Below are positions 54,353-62,300 of a stretch of 64,000 nucleotides of DNA, in pieces. Under the pieces are notes generated by a model. The model was not told the origin of the DNA. It saw nothing but the letters and a program-made list of their open reading frames with translations, and did no database searches. Every line of letters starts with the position of its first letter. The first letter of the stretch is position 1. The position numbers were made by a program, and so were the translations under genes. The stretch comes from Teredinibacter franksiae (GTDB taxonomy: Bacteria; Pseudomonadota; Gammaproteobacteria; Pseudomonadales; Cellvibrionaceae): NCBI RefSeq assembly GCF_014218805.1, contig NZ_JACJUV010000001.1, forward strand, positions 2,306,501-2,370,500, in the 5' to 3' direction.

Positions 54353-55426
54353 CTAACCCGTATTTAAATAAAGTGCCTGCGAACACGCCACACCCTTGCC
54401 GCAATTACGCTCAAACACCTGGGCATAATCGGCCATGCGCGCCACCGAACCAGCACTGGAACCGTAACGGCGGCCAAAATTCTGGACATGGTCGATCCAC
54501 TTATTTGGATTAATACCCAATCGCGACACAATGGCCGGAAGTTCGCTGGCGATAGCTCCGCGCTTATCGTCTCGTAGAATACGGCCAGTAGTATCCACAA
54601 GCTCAAAATAGTCTTCACGGGTAAAGGGTAAGGCATGGTGAGTATCGGTATGAGAGGAACCATCAAAAGGCATTAACGGCGCTTCGGGTAAGGCATCCAA
54701 ACCCATTTCAGCTTTAATTTCACGCTGCTTTTGAATACGAGCATTCAATTTCTGCTCGTCTTTAGATTTGGTATTTTTGTATTTCACGTAATCGAATAAA
54801 CGCTGCTGTATGGAGGTGAAATCACTTTCCATAAGATCTGTTTCCATCGCCGCCCGAATGGGGTTGAGGTCGACATAGGCCATGCAGCTTAGTAGTGCGG
54901 CTTCATCCAATAGGGCCTGACTTTTAAAACGCCCCTCCCAAAACCGGCCTTTACAACCCTCTTCGCTGTTTGCCATGCGGGCTATGGTTTCATTAACGCC
55001 GCGCATGAACCAGCTGATATCGTATAAGCGCTTACGCCACTTTTCGATAATCTCATCCACTGCCGCTTGCGTAGCCGCATCAATAGCCTCCGGGTTCTCC
55101 AGCCAGTGATCAACCAGCATATGGCCGCTATACAACTGCATCCAGCGCTCGGCCACTTCTTTATTACTCCATGCCTGCGCCCTAGCCTTATCCGCATGCA
55201 GCACAACATGGTAGTGATTACTCATTACCGCATAAGCACACACGTCCACCGCATACACATACGACAAAAAACGCAAGCGCGATACTATCCACTGCTTGCG
55301 GTGATCGTAATTCTCACCCGTCGAATGATCGTCACCACACAAATATGCACGCCGAACACAGCGTACATAGCAATGGTAAAACGGCGTTGAATCGAGAGAG
55401 ATTAATGTTTCATGGCTTTGGGTCAT
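54353..55426 (-). CDS. REP-associated (RAYT) Y1 transposase, copy 2
   Basis: 357 residues with the same HUH motif (NHYHVVLH) and RAYT segments as copy 1. The three visible differences are Arg to His at residue 5, Pro to Ala and Thr to Ser in the RAQAW region. Intact, so both copies could be active. The two units are about 5.7 kb apart and in the same orientation, so recombination between them would delete or duplicate the material between. Confidence 0.88.
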   Translation of the reverse strand: MTQSHETLISLDSTPFYHCYVRCVRRAYLCGDDHSTGENYDHRKQWIVSRLRFLSYVYAVDVCAYAVMSNHYHVVLHADKARAQAWSNKEVAERWMQLYSGHMLVDHWLENPEAIDAATQAAVDEIIEKWRKRLYDISWFMRGVNETIARMANSEEGCKGRFWEGRFKSQALLDEAALLSCMAYVDLNPIRAAMETDLMESDFTSIQQRLFDYVKYKNTKSKDEQKLNARIQKQREIKAEMGLDALPEAPLMPFDGSSHTDTHHALPFTREDYFELVDTTGRILRDDKRGAIASELPAIVSRLGINPNKWIDHVQNFGRRYGSSAGSVARMADYAQVFERNCGKGVACSQALYLNTG

Positions 55427-55448
55427 GGTTGCACAAATTACCGGAACC

Positions 55449-55535
55449 AGGAAGGCTTGTCAAGATTTTGGATGTCCTTTTATTTTATGTTAGGAAGGCT
55501 TGTCAAGATTTTGGATGTCCTTTTATTTTTTTCGC
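55449..55535. repeat. GGATGTCC motif, two tandem copies
   Basis: Copies at 55449-55486 and 55492-55533 are almost identical (AGGAAGGCTTGTCAAG then ATTTTGGATGTCCTTTTATT). They form the right end of RAYT unit 2. Confidence 0.9.
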
Positions 55536-55565
55536 AAAGATCTTCCAATAAGCTCAGCCTAGAAT

Positions 55566-55601
55566 GAAAAAGGCCGACTAGAAATTAATTTCTGTCGGCC
55601 T
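55566..55601 (-). terminator. Long hairpin terminator downstream of the Rhs operon
   Basis: AGGCCGAC-TAGAAATT and AATTTCT-GTCGGCCT form a nearly perfect hairpin (one extra base) at 55571-55601, with five A on its left (55567-55571), read as a T-run on the minus strand. It lies about 350 bases past the stop of the GspG-like gene. Confidence 0.75.
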
Positions 55602-55822
55602 CAACTTGTCACGGCCATCGGCCTGTACCGCTAATTTAGCGTAGTACAGCAGGATTAACTTGTCCAAAAATACCTGCGGGGTTTGGGGCGGCAAGCCCCA
55701 AGAGCTAAAACACAAAACAACTATCTCTTAGTGTCGATTGGTATAAGCAAACCATTGATCCAGAAACTAAAAAGTAGTTAACTTGTGCTGCCGGTGCACT
55801 TTAATCTTGAAGCTGGCGAACC

Positions 55823-55861
55823 AGGAAGGCTTGTCAAGATTTTGGATGTCCTTTTATTTTT
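55823..55861. repeat. GGATGTCC motif, isolated copy
   Basis: AGGAAGGCTTGTCAAG followed by ATTTTGGATGTCCTTTTATT, just beyond the Rhs operon and not attached to a RAYT gene. Confidence 0.85.
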
Positions 55862-55953
55862 GGTCATTCCGAATATCGCGCATTATGCTTATCCTTCCAC
55901 CTTTGCCAAAACCATTTCTTATCTCCACCCTTTTGTGCAGTAGCTGGGTAGCT

Positions 55954-56385
55954 TTATTTTTTGTTTTCTCCAATTCCAATTACACTACCACCAGAAAGCA
56001 ACAATCTAGTAAACTCAGAGTTTTCTGAATAAACTTCAAACTGCTCTCCACTTAGCTTTTCGAAAATAATTTCATCTCCCCAAGGATCGCTGATAAATTC
56101 TCCAACTCTTTCAAACTTACCCCTGCAATCAGAGAATTCCACATCAACTGAACCCCATAATAACCTACCACCTGGAGCTTCTGGGTATGTGCCAGTATCA
56201 GCATGATACTTATTGAGTGCTCGACTCAAACTTATGAGCTGACAAGTTACTATATGATGCCTGTAAGACTCTTTTTCATTTTGAGAGTAAATATTGATCA
56301 CAAGGAAAGACAATAAAACCAATCCTACAAATATAAAGAACAACCACTTAAATAACGGTTTGGCGGTAAACACTACTTTCTCCAT
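55954..56385 (-). CDS. Membrane-anchored GspG-like protein, candidate Rhs immunity partner
   Basis: 143 residues. One N-terminal membrane span (about residues 12-31, LFKWLFFIFVGLVLLSFLVI) anchors a soluble domain. That domain resembles the type II secretion pseudopilin GspG: SLSRALNKYHADTGTYPEAP, then a short variable part, and SDPWGDEIIFEKLSGEQFEV. The usual methylated prepilin N terminus is absent. The ATG lies inside the end of the Rhs gene (13-base overlap), with no ribosome-binding site of its own, so translation is probably coupled. An immunity role against the Rhs tip domain is inferred from position only. Confidence 0.65.
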   Translation of the reverse strand: MEKVVFTAKPLFKWLFFIFVGLVLLSFLVINIYSQNEKESYRHHIVTCQLISLSRALNKYHADTGTYPEAPGGRLLWGSVDVEFSDCRGKFERVGEFISDPWGDEIIFEKLSGEQFEVYSENSEFTRLLLSGGSVIGIGENKK

Positions 56386-59300
56386 GGCGCATCATTTAAA
56401 TTAGGCTTGTTAACATCTGGCAATCTGCCATTGAAGTTCAAATAATGTTGATATTGAGATCCAGCTTTATCGATCCACGGATCATGTTGCATAAAGTGGC
56501 TAGGCCCTAGAGTTTCCTTTAAACCATACTCCCATTTACCTTCAAACAAAGTAGTAGCGACGGACTCATCCACATGAAGCGCCTCATGGAAAATTGTAGC
56601 TTGAGTACCAATATCACCTAACCCAGCCTTGATATCAATTCGACGGCCACCTTGATATAGACCAACAGCTCCATCAATATCATCAACAGCTCGGACTTGA
56701 ATATTTAGTTTTTTCAACTCAGGGTAGTCTTCATAAACATTGTTGAGCAGCCTTCCCATGCGTTGCTGTTCTGTTTCATCCTTTTGTGCAGCATCCTTAA
56801 TCCCCTTCGTCGCACCAGACGCCGCCTGATTCACAGCAAACGCCAAAGCCGCAGTCTGCGCCCCATTAGAGAATTTACCACCCGTCATCTCACTGACCGT
56901 ACCCCCAGCCAAAGTAGCCGCCATGAACTGCGCCACTACGTTATCAGTCATAGCCGCCGCTCCAAGCGAAAACCCTTTAGCAATCCCTGCCGCTAAAAAA
57001 CCATGCCCAAATTCACCACCTTGCAACTCCGCGAGCACACCTCCCACAAGCCCATGCATCCCAGCTTGCGCAAACTCTTTCACTCCACCGGCTAATCCCG
57101 CAAGCGTGCCCCCTGTATCAAACATACTGCCAACGCCGTAAAACGCAGCACCCGAAAGGGCCCCAAACGCAATTCCTTTAAGGACATTACCTCCATTGGC
57201 CGCAGCTCCAACACCGCCAGTAATTCCTCCAAGCAGTGCTGCATGACCAGCACTTTGGAGGAACCAACTTGAAGCTAAAGCAGCTCCACCAGCAGTCGCA
57301 ACAACCAAAATAGCACCAAGAATAATCCCCGCAAACGGCTTAATACTCTTCCAAGCATCCGAAAACACATTAAACCCACTAGGATCAGTAGCATTCAGCG
57401 GATTATTCCAAACATAAGAATAGCGGTTTAAACTGGCTATTTTAGTCGGCGCTTGTATAACCGGGTCTGCCTGAAGGAACCGCCCAATCTTAGCATCATA
57501 TATCCGCCCATTCATATGGATAATTTCCATTTCATCCACCATTTCATGGCTGGTAAATCCACGTGTAGTTATCGGCTTCTGATCCTTATAAAAACTCACC
57601 TCAAACGGCAAACTACTGGTATAGATATTCGCAATACTGGCAACCGCAGAGGCCTTCCAGTCAGTCATGTCCCGCCGCGCACCCCAAGGGTCAAACGCCA
57701 TTAGCTGTTTTATTTCGGCAGTGTGATCCGTTATTAAGTTAACAGATCCCAAGTGGTCTTTTAATAGGTAGTGTGTTTCTCTACCCGCATAACCACTGCT
57801 ATCAAATTTCTGGGTGATTTGTACGCCGCCTGCGACTGTGCGTTTCCACTCGCGGGTTTTGTCGGAGTGGTAAATTTTTTCCACACTACCCAAGTATAAA
57901 GTAACGCTACTGGTACCGGTTTCTTCGTTCTCGTCTATGCGCTTATAACGATTGCGGCCTGTTCCATATTCAAAGCTTGTAGTACGGGAACCCTTGCTAA
58001 GGTGTTCAACTTTTTCAAAGACGCTGTAATTTAATATACGACCTCGGTCATCGTTTATCATGTTGCCGTTGGCATCGTAACGATAACCTTTTCCTCCAAT
58101 AGACGTTACAGCGTGGGGGCCGGCTTCATTTCCATAATTATAGGTAGCGCCGTTTTCCATATCGGATTTGCTGGTGATGTTTCCAATATCGTCGTACGCT
58201 ACGGTAATGGTTACACCGTTAACGGTATAGGTTTCGAGGCGGTTGTGGCCGTCGTAGGTAAAGCTTTCGCTTTGCTCGCGGGTCTGTATGTCTAGATTTT
58301 CATTTAAACCATAGTCTTCACGGCTTTCTAGGTTGCCTGCAACATCCCACTCCATCACCAAATGCTGTAGCGGCAACAGCCCACCTTCAAGCGTTTGTAT
58401 TTCGTGCACTAAGCCAGAATCTGAAAAATAACTTTTTGAAATATTCATGGCGCCATCGGCCAAGGTGGCTTCTTCTACTTGCCCACGTGCATTTACAGTA
58501 TCAATTTGGTAATACACGCGCTCGCCGTCTGGCGCATTTTCATCGGCGTTGCGAATACTCTCTAGGTAACCATAATTGTTATATTTGTTTTGCGTGCCGT
58601 TTGTATCAAAATTTTCGCCATCGCGCGCGGCGTCAAAGTTTTGGAATACACGGCCATATTGGTCGTAGACAGTTTTGGCGTAGTGCGTTTCAGTCGCCTG
58701 CAGCGCGTCTCCCGGAAGGGTGGTGGCAACCGTTTTTACTCGAGCAAAGTTGTCGTAGTAGGGCTGCTGAATGTAACCCGATGTTAAGTCTTTCTCCAGC
58801 GCCAGTTGGCCTAGGCCATTGCTGGCGGTGTCGTATTGCCATTGTGCATTACCTTTAAGGCCCGTAGGATTTACACAGCTGCCTGCGGTGTAATCCTGCC
58901 GTGCTATTAAGCGACCAGCAAAGTCGTATTGGTTTTTTATGATTTGCCCTTTTGCGTCCTGCTGGCAGTAAAGCTCACCAAAACCATTGTAAAAATACTG
59001 CCAAGCGCCTTTGTCGGGGTCGTTCATAGACTCTTTTTGGCCCAAATCATTGTAGGTAATGTCTGTCTCATTTTGGGCGGGGTCTTTGAGTTTTGTAAGA
59101 TTACCGTACAGGTCAAATTGGTAATGTGCTGTTGCCGTTGTGCCCTCTGTTACCCCAGTAATTTCACCGAGTACGTTTCTTCCCTCAACTTTTATTTGGT
59201 CTAAGGGGTTGGTGTAGGTGGTTGTTAAAAGTAGGTCGTCGTAACTCACGCTGGTTGTAGCGCCTGTCGGTAACAGGCTAGCTTTAACGCGCCCTAGTAG

Positions 59301-62300
59301 GTCGTACCCGGTGACGGTGGTCCAGTAGCTCGCCTGCTCCCCGGTGTATGGCTCGCTGCTCCTTACAACTTGGCCCATGTTGTTATAGTCGGTATCGGTT
59401 TTTATCCATTCCCCGTCAAAACCTTTTTTAAGGCTGCGTACCGCTCGCCCTAATACGTCGTGGCATACCTTGCTTTCTCCACCACCGGCTGCCCGCTCAC
59501 GGGTAACATAGCGGGTAACAGTTGGGCATTGGGTACTGGCTGTAGTGGCGGTGGAGGCTTTATAACCGCCGCTATCGCTGGCGGTAAAATAGAGGTTACC
59601 AAAAGGTGTGTACGCCATGTAACTTGTTAACCAACGATCGCCAGTGTAAGCCTGGCTTTGCGTGGGCGCACCAAATTTATTGCGTTCGCCTTCCGGTATT
59701 TGGCTAGTCTTGACAACCGCAGCGCCGGGGATGGCAGCCACTGCAGCGCTGTAAACACTGCTAACTCCCTCCGCAGGCCCGGTAACGGCCTCCGCGTTAT
59801 ACGCAGTATAGGTTGCGGCTGCGTAACGCCCAATGTCATCGTATTGTGTGTAAGAACTTACACGAGAGCCCTCTCCCTCAATGGCGGAGAAGCTTTGGGT
59901 AAAGGTAGCATTACCAAACAAGTCATAATAATGGCGAACGGTTGCACCTCCGGCCACGGTTTCGTCACACAATAAGCCCTCTAAGTTTGCACCGGCACCG
60001 TGCTCTGAACTGGTACAGCTTCCGCTAAGGTCGTAGTAGCTGAAAGTGGACGTGCGTGAACCTGTAGTGCTGGGGGTTGCGTCTGGGCGGGTGGTTGTTA
60101 CTGTTGAAGCACTTAAGCGGCCCAAAAACTTTTCATCATTTGTTTCTCCGTAGGTGTTTATCGTTTCGGTGCTAACAAAAGCTGCACCTGTTTTATCGCC
60201 TGCGTAGGTATCGGTACTAAGCTGCTCAACATTGCCGTAGCTGTCTTGCTGGCTTGTGGTCACTAGGGTTTTTACGGCTTCGCCTTGCGCGGTACCGTTA
60301 GCCAGTAGCGCATAGGCCGTTTGCTCGCTCGTTTGCGCATACACCTGTAGTGCGCCTGCTGTTTGGGTTCCCTGCGCAAAGATGTTGGCAGCGGTATAAT
60401 TATCCAGCCCTACGGCCTTGTAATTGCTTGTTGAACGGCTAAGCAGGTGCCCTGCCGCGCTGCGAACTTCGGTGTTTTGCGGCATACCAATAAAGGGCCA
60501 ATCTTGGCGATATTGGGTGGTTGTTCTTGTGCCTGTTTGTAAATCCACTGTCGCGAGTTTTTCAAAACCCAACATGCCACGGCCACCCGCTTGCACACGT
60601 AAATGATGGTAGAAATAGGCCACTCCTGCTGTTGCTTCCGTGTCCGCAGCGGTAGGCGAGCTGCTGGTAACATTGGTAACAACAAATAGCGGCGCAGCTG
60701 CCTCTATAAGCGGCATTTTTTCTTGTAGGGATAGCTGTTGCGCCTCTTCTGGCAACCACCACAATGGGTTGCTTTTTTGCTCCATAAAATCTAGAACATT
60801 AAGGGTGTTGACGGCTACATTTGTGCAAATTTCTGCGCTATGACCAGAGCCATAGACATTCTGAACCAGATCACATTGCTCAATATCCGTTTCGCTCTCG
60901 TTTACGCCACGCAGGCTGGTATAGGCCGGTGAAGTACTTAAGGTTTCGTATTGAATCTCGGTGGTATTTCCCAAACCATTGGTAATGGTTTTGAGTATAT
61001 TTTGGGGGTATAGGCCCGCTGCAGCGTGGTTGTTATAGGTAAATTTGCCTTCTGCATAGTCGTAACTAACAAGGTCTAACCAGCCGTCGCCATTGACGTC
61101 GGCGTAAGATTCGAAACTAACATTTGTTGCAGGGCGTGCATCGATGCGAGCATCGATATCGTATGTTTTAGTACTGGGGTTCCAAGCAGAGAGGTAGCGA
61201 TGAGTTGAGGTCGTTCCGGCGTTAGAACGGTCGATATGGCTAAGAATATCGATATGACCATCGCGGTTAAAATCTACCGCTACATTCTCCGGCCCCCAAG
61301 TTAGGCCTGAATCCACTCTAGCACCAAAACCGGAGCCAGTATTGAGTTGGTATTCACTCACACCCAATACGTCGGTTAGGCCATCGCCATTAACGTCGAT
61401 AAATATGCCTTGCCTGCCGGCTCGGTCTGGATAAAGAATGTCTTCAATATCGGTAGCAGCAGAGACCGTTCTTTGTGAATAACCATCTGCAGTGACTTCA
61501 GCCTGGCCATAATAAACATATTGGCCTGCGCTGCGAATAAAGGTGAAAATCGCACGACCATAAACTTTTTGTGGCGCTGGATCAGCAAGAGTCCAATCGT
61601 ATTCTTTTAGATAGGCTCCCACTAAAACCAAGTCCAATTGGCCATCACCATTAAAATCCGCTTGCACACTACTGGGGTGCGGGCCCAAGGACCACGAGTT
61701 TTGCGAGAAGCCTTCCAACATTGGCAGGCTACTGGTATCAACACTGATTGACGTGCCTGTTGCTGAAAATACGTATGGTGGAATATCCCCGGAAGCGTTT
61801 GTATTATTAATCAATGAGTACGCGCTGTAGTTTTGATGGTCATCTTCGATGTGTGCCAAAATATCCACCATACCGTCGCCGTCAATATCTGCGACAGCTT
61901 CGTATTCGCCACTGGGTAAGGAGACATCTGCAACCGATTGCTCGCTAATTGTCCATGCCTTGTTGTCATCGAGGGTAGACAAATACAAACGGGTACGGCT
62001 GTCATTTTGCACAATTAGGTCTGCACGCCCATCCATGTTGTAATCTAAAGGAAAAATTTTGTTATCACCTGCGCAAGATTGCTGTAGAAAGCTAACGCCA
62101 GCCGCGCGCAGGTAACAATCCCCATTGCGCTGGTAGATAAGATAAAGATCAGACACTCCGTCACCATCAAAATCGGCGTAGCCGTTCTGCAGTAACGCAT
62201 CCAGAAATAAGGGGGGCCCATAAAGCGGGTTAGTATCGGCTTCGCTGTACTCCGAGGCCGTGCTCTCTGCTTCCCAAGAAAATTCGGTTTTAGGTAAACA

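Larger units (their letters stand above)
53899..55535. mobile_element. RAYT/Y1-transposase unit, copy 2
   Basis: Same order as copy 1: VNTR, coding-like fragment, RAYT gene, then GGATGTCC motif copies. Sequence identity is very high throughout. At the right end the motif is present twice (55449 and 55492), with AGGAAGGC present in both. Confidence 0.8.
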
